A stretch of DNA of 64,000 bases from Chthonomonas calidirosea (GTDB taxonomy: Bacteria > Armatimonadota > Fimbriimonadia > Fimbriimonadales > Fimbriimonadaceae), in assembly GCA_945882415.1 (NCBI GenBank), contig CAMCWC010000011.1, forward strand, positions 1-64,000, written 5' to 3'. Both the position numbers and the translations under genes were made by a program. The notes beneath the pieces are model-generated. The model had not been told where the DNA came from. It did no database searches and saw only the letters and a program-made list of their open reading frames with translations. Every line of letters starts with the position of its first letter. The first letter of the stretch is position 1. Of this stretch, positions 41,752 to 50,870 are shown piece after piece.

Positions 41752-42444
41752 CTATGCGCTTTCTTCGCTACCAATGAACTTGTAGACCAGCGCGCCAAGC
41801 ACCGCGCCGACGATTGGCGCAACCCAGAAGACCCATAACTGGGCAATGGCCCAATCCCCGACAAACACCGCGACGCCTGTGCTTCTTGCCGGATTAACGG
41901 ACGTGTTCGTGACCGGAATGCTGATGAGGTGAATCAGGGTGAGACACAGACCAATCCCGATCGGGGCGAATCCTTGAGGAGCGCGCTTATCGGTCGAACC
42001 CAAAATGACCAAGAGAAACATCATGGTCATCACGACTTCCGTCACCAGTGCCGCAACCAAGCCGTACTTGCCCGGTGAGTGTTCGCCAAAGCCATTCGAA
42101 GCGAAGCCGGCGGAGAGTTCGAAACCGGCCTTTCCGCTGGCAATGAGATAAAGGACTCCTGCTCCAGCGATTCCGCCCAACACTTGAGAGATGATGTAGG
42201 GCACCAGATCTTTCGCTTGGAATCGCCCCGCCGCCCAGAGCCCAATGGATACGGCCGGATTAAGGTGGCAACCTGAGACGTGCCCGATGGCAAACGCCAT
42301 CGTAAGAACGGTCAAGCCAAAGGCAAGGGAAACGCCGAGCAAGCCGATTCCCACGTCGGGAAAACCAGCGGCCAAGACGGCGCTTCCGCAGCCCCCGAGA
42401 ACCAGCCAGAACGTCCCGAAAAACTCTGCAAAGTACTTTTTCAT
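41752..42444 (-). CDS. aqpZ: Aquaporin Z-type water channel
   Basis: 230-residue MIP-family channel with six membrane helices. Both NPA boxes are intact: HLNPAVSIG (62-64) and SVNPARSTG (184-186). H172, together with R187 after the second NPA, fits the narrow, water-selective aromatic/Arg filter of AqpZ rather than a glycerol facilitator. Inner membrane. Preceded by its own promoter region; the Snoal-like gene lies in the same direction upstream. Confidence 0.94.
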   Translation of the reverse strand: MKKYFAEFFGTFWLVLGGCGSAVLAAGFPDVGIGLLGVSLAFGLTVLTMAFAIGHVSGCHLNPAVSIGLWAAGRFQAKDLVPYIISQVLGGIAGAGVLYLIASGKAGFELSAGFASNGFGEHSPGKYGLVAALVTEVVMTMMFLLVILGSTDKRAPQGFAPIGIGLCLTLIHLISIPVTNTSVNPARSTGVAVFVGDWAIAQLWVFWVAPIVGAVLGALVYKFIGSEESA

Positions 42445-42556
42445 GCAGTCACCAACTTACGTTGGGCGATGTTACCCACAGGAAAATCTCCGCACACTAT
42501 TTCATTTTTCCTGCCTCAAAGTTATGTCGTCTCGACGTCAATTCATCTTGAGCCAC

Positions 42557-42958
42557 CTATCCGCGAAGGGCCGTCGCATGGTTCGAAACGACCAACCAGT
42601 CCGTTCCTTTCATCTGTAAAACGGTCGTGACTCGGAAACTGATTTTCCGACCTCCGATCTCGAGAGTCTCGCGGAAGATCGCGACTGAGGCTGACTTGCC
42701 GATCGGCCGAATGATCCAGTCTGTGAGTTCAACTTTGCTTGGCCCGGGGCCGCGTTTGTCAGCTGGAACTCTATAAAAGGAAAGGAACTTCTCCCGTTCA
42801 TCTACCTGCCCGAGTGGCGAGACTTCCACATATTGAGGATCAGTGATGCGCTCTAGGGTCGCCACGTCGTAGCGAATCACGGCGTTGACAAAGGTGTCAA
42901 TCGTGGATTTGATGTCAGGGGCTTGAAAGAGAATGAATGCAGAGAGCAATGGCACCAT
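42557..42958 (-). CDS. NTF2-like (SnoaL/DUF4440-type) small protein, exported
   Basis: About 133 residues starting at MVPLLSAFILFQAPD, a short signal-like segment, followed by an NTF2-like cone fold (STIDTFVNAVIRYDVATLERI ... V-E-V-S-P-L-G ... W-L-V-V-S-N-H). Such domains bind or turn over small ligands, but no catalytic residues can be identified. The ATG at 42958 avoids the overlap with the araC-type gene that a longer reading would create. Function unknown. Confidence 0.68.
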   Translation of the reverse strand: MVPLLSAFILFQAPDIKSTIDTFVNAVIRYDVATLERITDPQYVEVSPLGQVDEREKFLSFYRVPADKRGPGPSKVELTDWIIRPIGKSASVAIFRETLEIGGRKISFRVTTVLQMKGTDWLVVSNHATALRG

Positions 42959-43002
42959 ACGATCAGTATCGCCGTCGCTCCAAGAAGGAGTCTTGTAAGA
43001 AA

Positions 43003-43710
43003 TTACGAACTTAAGCGACGGATCTGCGATGGAGTCAAACCTAAATCCGTCTTGCATGCACGCCAAAAATGACTCACATCATAAAACCCTGCCTCAAGCC
43101 AGGCGTCGGGCGTCGAATCCAAGCGTCGGAGGGAATCCTCGAGCCGAAGCCGTCGAATCAGCTTAGAAATCGGCAACCCATGAGCAGCATGAAATGACGC
43201 TGAGAGATGATTAGGACTGATCCCCACTCGCGAGGCAATTCCGTCGAGCGTAAGAGGATCGCGATACTCGGTTTGAACAATCTCGAACGCATGCTTCAGC
43301 CAATCGGCGGACCTTTCGGCCGGACGCGGTTGGCCCGCAAAAGAACCAACTTGTTCTTCCAGATACAAACTATCGAGCCGATTGTTTAGAGCAAGGTGCG
43401 CGATCTGCCAACTCGTTCGCAGCTGGCTCGGCGACAGCACCGGATCTCCGTCGATCTTAAACAGCTCTATGCCGATGGCCGTGGAGGCCGCGTCCACCAC
43501 GCGGCGGTTTGGTTGCCGCGGCGCGTATCGGCGTGCCTCATAACGCTGAACCCGGCCCCGGTTTCCGTCTCCTGCCTCCTGCCATTCACCCGAGAGCAGG
43601 AGCCAAATCTGGGTGCTTGGGCAGGTTTCCCGAATACTCTCTTCACCCCGCTCCGCCCGATGCAAAACGACGCGGGCACTGGCGACTTGCCAAGACTGAA
43701 GGATCGCCAT
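43003..43710 (-). CDS. AraC family transcriptional regulator
   Basis: 235 residues: an N-terminal sensor part (cupin-like, with T-Q-I-W-L-L-L-S-G-E-W) and a C-terminal double HTH with YRDPLTLDGIASRVGISPNH, FHAAHGLPISKLIRRLRLE and G-F-Y-D-V-S-H-F-W-R-A-C-K. It lies just upstream of the SnoaL-like gene in the same direction, and could regulate that gene and aqpZ; this is not shown by the sequence. Confidence 0.88.
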   Translation of the reverse strand: MAILQSWQVASARVVLHRAERGEESIRETCPSTQIWLLLSGEWQEAGDGNRGRVQRYEARRYAPRQPNRRVVDAASTAIGIELFKIDGDPVLSPSQLRTSWQIAHLALNNRLDSLYLEEQVGSFAGQPRPAERSADWLKHAFEIVQTEYRDPLTLDGIASRVGISPNHLSASFHAAHGLPISKLIRRLRLEDSLRRLDSTPDAWLEAGFYDVSHFWRACKTDLGLTPSQIRRLSS

Positions 43711-43786
43711 AGGTTGCTCGCCTCAATGTATCCGAGGATCACACCGAAGCGAGTAAAGCGTGGACTAACGACCTAAGCTGGCGAGT

Positions 43787-45631
43787 CTATTTCTTGATCT
43801 TCAGGCCGTCGAATTGACGACCTTCGATGTCAAAGGCGCTCATTTCGAACGTGTTGCCATTGATGCTGACCACACAATAGTGGTGTCCGTGCCGAATTCG
43901 GTTGCTGAACTCCGGCCGCGTCGGTCCGTGAGTTTCGAGCCCACCGCCGCCGCCGCCACAGACGATGTAAACCGGCCCTTTCTCGGAGGCGCGGTTCTTT
44001 AGAATCGGCCAAGTGCGCTCGTACGAGTGAATGTGCCCGGTCCAGACGACGTCAACTTTGTACTTCTCGTACAGCTTCACCATGTCTTGGAGCCGCTGGT
44101 CGCCACGGGTCGACTGCCCTTCCCAAAGGTTGCCAAAGTCGTCTTCATCGCTACTGTACGGCGGGTGGTGGTGCGCAACGAACTTCCACTTCGATTTGCT
44201 CTTTGCGAGGGCAGCTTCGAGCCATTTGTACTGTTCGCTTCCCTCTTTTACATCTCGGTTCGAGTCAACGACAAAGAACTCTGCAGGACCGTATTTGAAC
44301 TGGTACCAGTACTCCGGCACCGGAACGTGCATGTAGTCGTAGTACAAGCGCGCGTCACCCTCGTGGTTGCCGAGGACAGGAATGAGCGGAACCCGGTCAA
44401 ACAACGGGCGCATCGAACCGAAGAAGTGATCGGTCCAGTGCATCTTGTTTGCGCCGGTCCCGACTAGGTCCCCGACGATCATGAAGAAGTCCGGCCGCTC
44501 GTTCCACATGTGTTCAGCGATCCGGTTGTTAACCCTCGGCTGATCTTGCGTGTCGCCAAGGATGGTGAACCGGATCGCGCGATCCGCTTCTGGAGCGGTC
44601 TTGAAGGTCAAAAGCCCAGACTCCAGCTTCTTCCCGGCGGCGTCCGTGCTCTCGACCTTGTAAACGTAGTGGCTATCTGGCTTCAGCCCGGTGAGATGCA
44701 CCTTGTGGATCAAGGTTTGCGGATTCGTTTCGATACCGCCCGAAACAGGCTTCAAGCTGTTCTTGTTTTGCCCAACGTGGACTACTGATGTCCCCGGCCG
44801 GGAGGTTTCCCACAGAATGGAAATCCCCGTTTGCAGCGGGAGCTGTTGGTACGGCTTCACCACCCAGTCGAACTCGGCGGCTTGCGGAACCTCTGGCGCA
44901 GCATCGGCAAGTTCCTTCTTGTGCGAGAACAGATGCTTAACCCCTTCTTCGGTAGCAACCAGGTCGTACATCGCAACCTGTACCATTCGCCCAGCAAGGG
45001 AAAAGTTCTCGTCGTCGTCTTTGTACACTCCAAGCGTCCAAGGTGCCTTTTCCGGATACAGGACTTCGCCAGACTGCTCGGCCGACTCCGCATCCAAAGC
45101 GCCGTTCACGTAAAGCCGCATCTTCGCACCATCAAAAGTGCCGACGATGTGATAGAGCTTTCCGATCGTAAACTCGGTCTTGCCCTTCAGGTAGGTCATC
45201 TTGCCGTCGCCATCGTCGGCGCCGGTTGTGCTGAGGGCGAAGGTGAAGCTCTTGTCGTTGTGACCGAGCACCCAGCCCTTCTCGAAGTTGCCGTTGTCCT
45301 GGAGCACGCTCATAAAGGAGCCGTACGACTGCCCCATGCTCACGCTGGCCCAAGCCTCAACCGTGAACTTCTGCCTCGGCATCAACGCGGCGTGATCGCG
45401 GAAGTTGTCGGCAATGACAAATCCGTCCTGCTTGCCGTCCAACTTCAGGCACTGTCCGAGGGGCGTTTTTGCCTCGGTCGGCTTCCCGGAGACTCTTGCG
45501 TCGGGTCCGAGCCGCGCCTTCAGGACGCCGTTTTGGAGGTAGCGAGGCTGAAGGTCAAACGCAACTCGCGGGTCCGGACCGTCGTGGAACGGGGCCGAGG
45601 TGGCGATGGCAAGCAAGGCAACGGCGAACAT
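43787..45631 (-). CDS. LamG plus Fn3-like plus metallophosphoesterase protein, exported
   Basis: 614 residues: signal peptide, a LamG/concanavalin-like domain (about 60-230, with FTVEAWASVSMGQSYGSFMS), an Fn3/purple acid phosphatase N-domain (about 255-345), and a calcineurin-like phosphoesterase (about 350-570) with all motifs: GDTQ, GDLVG, GNHE, HHHPPYSS and GHIHSYERTW. It should hydrolyse phosphomono- or diesters in the periplasm or outside the cell. A LamG domain fused to such an enzyme may target it to glycans or surfaces. Confidence 0.88.
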   Translation of the reverse strand: MFAVALLAIATSAPFHDGPDPRVAFDLQPRYLQNGVLKARLGPDARVSGKPTEAKTPLGQCLKLDGKQDGFVIADNFRDHAALMPRQKFTVEAWASVSMGQSYGSFMSVLQDNGNFEKGWVLGHNDKSFTFALSTTGADDGDGKMTYLKGKTEFTIGKLYHIVGTFDGAKMRLYVNGALDAESAEQSGEVLYPEKAPWTLGVYKDDDENFSLAGRMVQVAMYDLVATEEGVKHLFSHKKELADAAPEVPQAAEFDWVVKPYQQLPLQTGISILWETSRPGTSVVHVGQNKNSLKPVSGGIETNPQTLIHKVHLTGLKPDSHYVYKVESTDAAGKKLESGLLTFKTAPEADRAIRFTILGDTQDQPRVNNRIAEHMWNERPDFFMIVGDLVGTGANKMHWTDHFFGSMRPLFDRVPLIPVLGNHEGDARLYYDYMHVPVPEYWYQFKYGPAEFFVVDSNRDVKEGSEQYKWLEAALAKSKSKWKFVAHHHPPYSSDEDDFGNLWEGQSTRGDQRLQDMVKLYEKYKVDVVWTGHIHSYERTWPILKNRASEKGPVYIVCGGGGGGLETHGPTRPEFSNRIRHGHHYCVVSINGNTFEMSAFDIEGRQFDGLKIKK

Positions 45632-45793
45632 TGCCGGGCATCGTACCTATGTCGAGTTAGGAGGACGTTAAGACGACACACATGCAGCGTCTGCCGAACA
45701 TATCACACGGTCAACGTTCTATCCGATCGCAGGCGGTACGCTTCAATCGCGCTTCTGAACTGTGCGCAATCCCTGAAACCGGAAATCACGATC

Positions 45794-46270
45794 ATGAAAT
45801 CGAAAAACGTCATTTGTCTCTGGTTCGAAAAGGACGCGAAAGAAGCGGCCGAATTCTATGCCGCAACCTTTCCGGATAGCCACGTCATCTCGGTAAACGA
45901 GGCCCCCGGGGACTACCCGAGCGGCAAGAAGGGCGATGTGCTGACCGTCGAGTTCACCGTGCTCGGGATTCCGTGTCTCGGGCTAAATGGCGGACCAGCT
46001 TTTAAGCATTCCGAGGCGTTCTCGTTCCAGGTTTCAACCGAGGACCAAGAAGAAACCGACCGATATTGGGATGCGATTGTTGGCAATGGCGGCGAAGAGA
46101 GCCAGTGCGGCTGGTGCAAGGATAAATGGGGACTTTCTTGGCAAATCACTCCGAGCGCACTAAGCGACGCCATGGCGGCCGGTGGTGAAGAAGCCGCTCG
46201 AGCCTTCCAGGCAATGATGTCGATGAGCAAGATCGATATCGCCGCGATCGAAGCCGCTAGAAAAGGCTAA
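45794..46270 (+). CDS. VOC-family protein (PhnB-like)
   Basis: 158 residues of the 3-demethylubiquinone methyltransferase/PhnB-like VOC type: KNVICLWFEKDAKEAAEFY at the start, SQCGWCKDKWGLSWQITP near the end. The fold binds a metal and small molecule, but function is usually unknown. The ATG at 45794 is the typical family start; upstream open reading is antisense to the phosphoesterase gene and is not used. Confidence 0.84.
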   Translation: MKSKNVICLWFEKDAKEAAEFYAATFPDSHVISVNEAPGDYPSGKKGDVLTVEFTVLGIPCLGLNGGPAFKHSEAFSFQVSTEDQEETDRYWDAIVGNGGEESQCGWCKDKWGLSWQITPSALSDAMAAGGEEAARAFQAMMSMSKIDIAAIEAARKG

Positions 46271-46279
46271 CGATCTCAA

Positions 46280-47128
46280 CTATTTCGACTTGTTCGCGAG
46301 GAGAAACTGCACAAGCCCAGTGCCGAATGCTGGCTTTGCCAACGTGGTCACATGGTCCGCGCCATCTAAAACCTTTAGCGTGGACCACGGCATTTCCTGA
46401 ATTAGGATTGCAACGCGCGACTTGGTGGACTCTGCTTCCTTCTCGCCATGGATGAAGAGGGTCGGAACATTACACTTTTTCAGGTCGCGGACTTTCACTT
46501 CCAACCCCTTAAAGCTCTTGCCCGCAACCGCCCAGGCTTTTACGTCTTTCCCGTCGTACGCGATCTTGGCGAATGCTTCAGCCGTCTTCTCGTTCAGTTC
46601 GGGCCGAACGTACATGAGGTACGGCGCCAGCCCTTTTCCGTCTTCGACCGCTTTCGCGAAAACATCAATCTCCTTTGCCCCCGCTTCGCCGGCGAGGAGC
46701 GGGGCTTGGCCGCCATAAACGAGGCTGAGTACGCGCTTCGGTTGGGTCGCGGCGACCTTACCAGCAATGAAAGCCCCCATCGAATAACCGACCAAGTGGG
46801 CCTTTTTGATCTTGAGATGATCCAACAGGCGCACAACGTCGGCGGCCATCTCGGCGCCGTACTTGGGCGGATCGTGTGGCTTATCGCTCTTGCCATGACC
46901 GCGGACGTCTAGTGCGATGAGCTTAAACCCTGCCAGGGGCGAGAGCTTCGGCCCCCACATCGTCACATCGCTCATCCAGCCATGGATCAAAACGACTGCT
47001 TCCCCTTCGCCCTCGGTGACGTAACGAATCTTTACTCCGCCCGAGTCGAAAAACTGATCTTCCGCGTATGCGAAGCTCGGGACCGCACTCAGGACAAGAA
47101 GAGTTGCGAAGAGGAACTTGAAGTTCAC
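46280..47128 (-). CDS. Alpha/beta hydrolase, exported
   Basis: 282 residues with signal peptide (MNFKFLFATLLVLSAVPSFA), then the classic fold: VLIHGWMSDVTMW, LDVRGHGKSDKP, nucleophile elbow LVGYSMGAF (S116), an Asp near FIHGEKEAES and the His in LDGADHVTTLAKP. Related to esterases and haloalkane dehalogenase-type hydrolases. It overlaps nothing and lies between the VOC gene and the GNAT gene. Confidence 0.85.
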   Translation of the reverse strand: MNFKFLFATLLVLSAVPSFAYAEDQFFDSGGVKIRYVTEGEGEAVVLIHGWMSDVTMWGPKLSPLAGFKLIALDVRGHGKSDKPHDPPKYGAEMAADVVRLLDHLKIKKAHLVGYSMGAFIAGKVAATQPKRVLSLVYGGQAPLLAGEAGAKEIDVFAKAVEDGKGLAPYLMYVRPELNEKTAEAFAKIAYDGKDVKAWAVAGKSFKGLEVKVRDLKKCNVPTLFIHGEKEAESTKSRVAILIQEMPWSTLKVLDGADHVTTLAKPAFGTGLVQFLLANKSK

Positions 47129-47173
47129 GAACGGTATGTACCCGTCAAGGCGTTTTGGGATCTCGAAATGGAC

Positions 47174-47734
47174 CTACGCCTGGGCATTCACCTGCTTGGT
47201 GACAAGCCAATGGTGCATCCCAATTTTCTCGATCCGGTCGAATCCGGCTCGATCAAATATTGAAAGCGTAGCGTTGTACAGAAAGGCACCCGAAGTCTTC
47301 CTACCGCTTGCATCTTCGGGAAAGCTTTCAACCAGCCCTCCGCCTTCTAGCGCGATCAGTTCCAAAGCACCATTCAGGGCAATCTGCGCTATACCGCGTC
47401 CGCGATAATCGCGGTCGATGAAGAAGCAGGTGATCCGCCAATCTGCTTCTTCTTGAACTACGGTGGCGTAGTGCTTCTTGTGTTTGATTCTCGGTAAGAG
47501 TTCACGGCGACCGTAGTTGCACCAACCAATAGCATTCTCGCCATCGAAGACGACCGCGGCTTTAGACTTGCCTTCACACACAAGTTGATGCTTCACGTCT
47601 CGGTTCTGCTCAAACGATCCAGTGCCTTTTTGATGAAACCCAAGGCACCAACAGCCACCCCAAACGCCATTGTGCTTTTCGATTAGCCGCGCATATGCGG
47701 GCCAAGTTTCCGGGTCAAGGGCCTTTACGGTCAT
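47174..47734 (-). CDS. GNAT family acetyltransferase (intact paralogue of the frameshifted gene)
   Basis: 186 residues with the GNAT acetyl-CoA loop FFIDRDYRGRGIAQIALNGA and an N-terminal NGVWGGCWCLGFHQ segment. The frameshifted copy at 28082-28637 shares this whole layout, including WPAYARLIEKH versus WPAFAKLVQAN and the GGCWC motif. Substrate unknown. Confidence 0.83.
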   Translation of the reverse strand: MTVKALDPETWPAYARLIEKHNGVWGGCWCLGFHQKGTGSFEQNRDVKHQLVCEGKSKAAVVFDGENAIGWCNYGRRELLPRIKHKKHYATVVQEEADWRITCFFIDRDYRGRGIAQIALNGALELIALEGGGLVESFPEDASGRKTSGAFLYNATLSIFDRAGFDRIEKIGMHHWLVTKQVNAQA

Positions 47735-48012
47735 GTTGTCCGGCCTATTGTGGGGCAGAAGTTGAGAATCTTGAGGTCAGCGTGAAGGCCATTCTTTGGG
47801 TGAAACCATCCTCTTGTCTCGGGGTGCGCACAGGACATTTTTCGGCGGCCCCTGAATCTCGCCTCCTCCCGAAGAATCCCCAAATCGTCGGCTTGCTGAG
47901 TTTTCTTTATTTACCGTAATATAATCCGACGAACGAAGGACGAGCGTGCATGCTTGCCCGATTGGCGCGACGGTCGAACGTCGCTGCCAAACGTCTCCCA
48001 CAGGAAAACCCA
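47735..48012. other. Promoter region of the next hydrolase
   Basis: About 280 bp without a convincing gene. Near the right end, TATAAT (within TAATATAATCC at about 47916-47926) is a good -10 box for the forward hydrolase gene; no well-spaced -35 is obvious. Confidence 0.45.
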
Positions 48013-48957
48013 ATGACGATTTTTCACATCGAGAAGCAGCGAAATACATTTCGCAACGCTATCGCATCGACCACGACTGCTCTCATCTGTTGCTTACTGA
48101 CGCTTCCGATGTCTGCTTTCGCGCAGAACGACAAAATGACCCCGATTGCGATTCCTAAGCAGCCAACCGCAATCGTCCTTGGGACCGGTGCCTTGCCGGG
48201 CGCCACCGTTGAGGAATCTTGGCACTCGCAATACGGCAGCGTCTTTGCTCGAAATGTCACCGTAGCCACCCTCACGCCATTCCTTCCTCCGAAGGGCAAA
48301 GCCACCGGAGCGGCCGTGATTGTTGCCCCTGGCGGCGGATTCCGAACCCTGTCGATGCAGAACGAAGGTTGGGATGTCGCAAAGGCGCTCAACAAGAAGG
48401 GCGTTGCCGCGTTTGTTCTGAAGTACCGACTCAACCAAACCGCCGCGAGCTTGGAAGAATTTGCCAACCCAACGCAGCCAAGGCCGCCGCGACGCCCCGG
48501 AACGGACGAAGCCGCCGTTGCCTACGCGCCGCAAATCGCCGACGCATCCGCCGCATTCGCCCTTGTCCGATCTCGCGCCAAGGAGTGGAACATCGACCCA
48601 ACCAAGGTCGGAATGATCGGCTTCTCCGCCGGCGCAATGCTCACCATGTCCACCACCCTGTACGGGAAAGACGCTAACCCAGCGTTCATTGGCGACATCT
48701 ATGGACCGCTCAATGCGATGAAGGTGCCCGAGAACGCGCCGCCGCTCTTCATTGCCCTCGCGGTAGACGATCCACTCTTTGCCAACGCAGGTTTTGGCCT
48801 CATCGAAAGCTGGAAAGCCGCCAAGAAGCCGGTCGAATTCCACTACTACGAGCAAGGCGGCCACGGCTTCGGAATGTATCCGAAGGAAACCACCAGCACC
48901 GGCTGGTTCGAGAACTTCGCTTCCTGGCTCCGCATGCGCGGATACATCAAGAAGTAA
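48013..48957 (+). CDS. Alpha/beta hydrolase, xylanase-accessory or acetyl-esterase-like, exported
   Basis: 314 residues with a basic N-terminus and signal peptide (TTALICCLLTLPMSAFAQ). VIVAPGGGFRTLS is the oxyanion-hole region, IGFSAGAMLTM the nucleophile elbow, A-V-D-D-P-L-F the Asp region and Q-G-G-H-G-F-G-M-Y-P the His. It resembles BD-FAE/acetyl xylan esterase-like enzymes of polysaccharide clusters. AGGA lies 5-9 nt before the ATG at 48013. Confidence 0.85.
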   Translation: MTIFHIEKQRNTFRNAIASTTTALICCLLTLPMSAFAQNDKMTPIAIPKQPTAIVLGTGALPGATVEESWHSQYGSVFARNVTVATLTPFLPPKGKATGAAVIVAPGGGFRTLSMQNEGWDVAKALNKKGVAAFVLKYRLNQTAASLEEFANPTQPRPPRRPGTDEAAVAYAPQIADASAAFALVRSRAKEWNIDPTKVGMIGFSAGAMLTMSTTLYGKDANPAFIGDIYGPLNAMKVPENAPPLFIALAVDDPLFANAGFGLIESWKAAKKPVEFHYYEQGGHGFGMYPKETTSTGWFENFASWLRMRGYIKK

Positions 48958-49007
48958 ATCCTTTCGGTCTGCGAAATGCCACGCGTTTCGCAGACCACAA
49001 CCGCGAT

Positions 49008-49757
49008 TCAGCGAGCGCCTAAGTGCTGATCCAGTTCCTCTGCGGCCATTTTGCCGGTCTCGAGTTCCGCCCTGGCGCCCCGCAGGTTTGCTAAAGGATC
49101 GGCGATTGCTACTCGATCGGCTGCGATCGCGTGCTCTACTAGGGATTGATCCAAAAGCCGGAGTTCTTCGAGCATCGGCTGCGCCCACGTCACGGCCCGA
49201 TTGTGGACGGCGTGCTCCTTTTGCACCGCGGCTTCCATGAGCTTGGTCATGGCTTCTTCAATCGCTTTCATCGCCTTGCTGGAAGGCTCCGATTGGTCGT
49301 CGGCCTTAGCCGAGCAGTGTCGCATGTAGATTCCAGCCGCCTCGTCTAGGAGTGTGGCGAACGGCTCGGAAAGGGCCATATCCCCGGAAACGACGTTCCC
49401 AAAACTCGTATACCCCTGCCCAAATTTCAGAATCAGGTCGCGTAGGTGTCGTTGGGCAGGCGGAATGGCGCGATAAAGCCGAAAAAAGATGAACCAAGCT
49501 GCGGCAGCAAGTACGGCCGTTGCCACGCTACCGATAAGCAGGGGCAGTCCCCTATTACCCGTTACCCAAGCCGCAAAAACGCTCAGGCCGCCGAAGGTCG
49601 CAATTCCGGCCGGAATCGCGCAGGAGAGAATGAACAGGTTCCGGGCCGGCTCTCGATTTTCTTCCGCATCGATCAACGCCTCAAGATTTGCCAGCTCTCG
49701 CTGACGCACCGCTCCGGTCAGCCGCCGAGACAGCCGCACCCAATACATCGCACCCAT
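49008..49757 (-). CDS. Uncharacterised membrane protein
   Basis: 249 residues with two adjacent membrane helices (about 45-70 and 73-95: L-F-I-L-S-C-A-I-P-A-G-I-A-T-F-G-G and G-S-V-A-T-A-V-L-A-A-A-A-W-F-I-F-F) and a long charged, helical cytoplasmic or periplasmic C-terminal part. No family recognised. Start could be at 49757 or 49748. Confidence 0.65.
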   Translation of the reverse strand: MGAMYWVRLSRRLTGAVRQRELANLEALIDAEENREPARNLFILSCAIPAGIATFGGLSVFAAWVTGNRGLPLLIGSVATAVLAAAAWFIFFRLYRAIPPAQRHLRDLILKFGQGYTSFGNVVSGDMALSEPFATLLDEAAGIYMRHCSAKADDQSEPSSKAMKAIEEAMTKLMEAAVQKEHAVHNRAVTWAQPMLEELRLLDQSLVEHAIAADRVAIADPLANLRGARAELETGKMAAEELDQHLGAR

Positions 49758-50000
49758 CGCGTAGTCATACCAGTTCGGCCCGGACCGGGTTGCATGACCT
49801 GGACCTTAGTGCTATGTTGCCATCAGCTGATGGCCGATCGGATGTCGTTAAGAATCGACCCGTGTGATGGTGAAGTTCATGATGACGATACCGCCGTACC
49901 GCCCACTCGGTCAGAAGAGTCTGAATCCCGATTGAACGCCGGACGAACAAAATTACCGTAAGATTGACCCTAGTTAACGTAAAAGTGGAAAACGCCAAAC
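49758..50000. other. Divergent intergenic region with a 16-bp palindrome
   Basis: About 240 bp between two unknown membrane-protein genes. GCCATCAGCTGATGGC (49819-49834) is a perfect palindrome and could be a regulator site. Nothing else stands out. Confidence 0.45.
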
Positions 50001-50627
50001 ATGAACACTGAAACGGATCTTCCAGAGGTTGAGCGCCTTCAACAACTGGAGCGTATCATACGGCTAGTACTCGTCGGGCTATTTCTGGACTATTGCGGAT
50101 ACTGTGGTTCGAACACACTCATGTGGTTGGGCGGTCCACTGGGCCTTGCTACGATCATGTGGTTCACCGTGATTATTGCCGTCGTTGTTTGGTTTTTTCC
50201 CTACAAAGAGCCTTGGAACCTAAGGCGAGGAATCTCAACCGCGATTTGGATTTGGCCATTTGCGACAGCGGTACTCTTTCTTGTAGCCGACGAGGTTCAA
50301 AACTCGATTTGGATGGCGGATGCCGAACGGGTCGCGTTAGAGTACGGAAAGGGAGCGCTGCCTCCAAGCTGCAAAGTTAGCAAAACCTACCGCGCAAACT
50401 TACACACCCCAATCGAGTGCACTGATCCGATCCGAAAAGTGGTCAGTTGGTATCGAAAACGCCTCGATTCCGACTGGACCGAGAGCCGCGAGAGGGGATC
50501 AACGGTCTTTACTCGCTATCCAGGTACTGAACCGCCGCACATAATTTCGATCTCCAGCTACGGAGTCACAAACATCGTTGTATCTCCGACCCAAACAAAC
50601 AAGCACATTGATAAATTGGCTCCATAA
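50001..50627 (+). CDS. Uncharacterised membrane protein
   Basis: 208 residues with three hydrophobic segments in the first half (L-V-L-V-G-L-F-L-D-Y-C, T-I-M-W-F-T-V-I-I-A-V-V-V-W-F-F, A-T-A-V-L-F-L-V-A) and a soluble C-terminal domain that ends S-I-S-S-Y-G-V-T-N-I-V-V-S. No family recognised. A hairpin CGGCTGTG ... CACAGCCG at 50635-50663 follows but has no T-run. Confidence 0.62.
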   Translation: MNTETDLPEVERLQQLERIIRLVLVGLFLDYCGYCGSNTLMWLGGPLGLATIMWFTVIIAVVVWFFPYKEPWNLRRGISTAIWIWPFATAVLFLVADEVQNSIWMADAERVALEYGKGALPPSCKVSKTYRANLHTPIECTDPIRKVVSWYRKRLDSDWTESRERGSTVFTRYPGTEPPHIISISSYGVTNIVVSPTQTNKHIDKLAP

Positions 50628-50870
50628 GTCGGTCCGGCTGTGCCATCTGCGAGCACACAGCCGAACGTACAATTCTTGGTTCTGGAATTGCCACGGGGTC
50701 TAAACTACGGCTCGTGCCAACCGTTCTAAGTACACCATCAAGGCTCAGGAATGTGCCCTGCCTCGATTAAATCACCTCAACTACTTTCTGCATCAACTGA
50801 GCTGTTTGTCCACAATTTTCGCTGATCTGGTCCTAGGCCCAGACGGCGATTGCAAACGTTAGAAGGCAGA

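Noticed and set aside
44831-45793. Long 5' extension of the VOC protein open frame
   Set aside because: It is antisense to the LamG-phosphoesterase gene; the VOC family starts at the ATG at 45794.
47695-47919. 74-codon forward frame upstream of the hydrolase at 48013
   Set aside because: No recognisable content, and it ends in the AT-rich promoter region; treated as intergenic.
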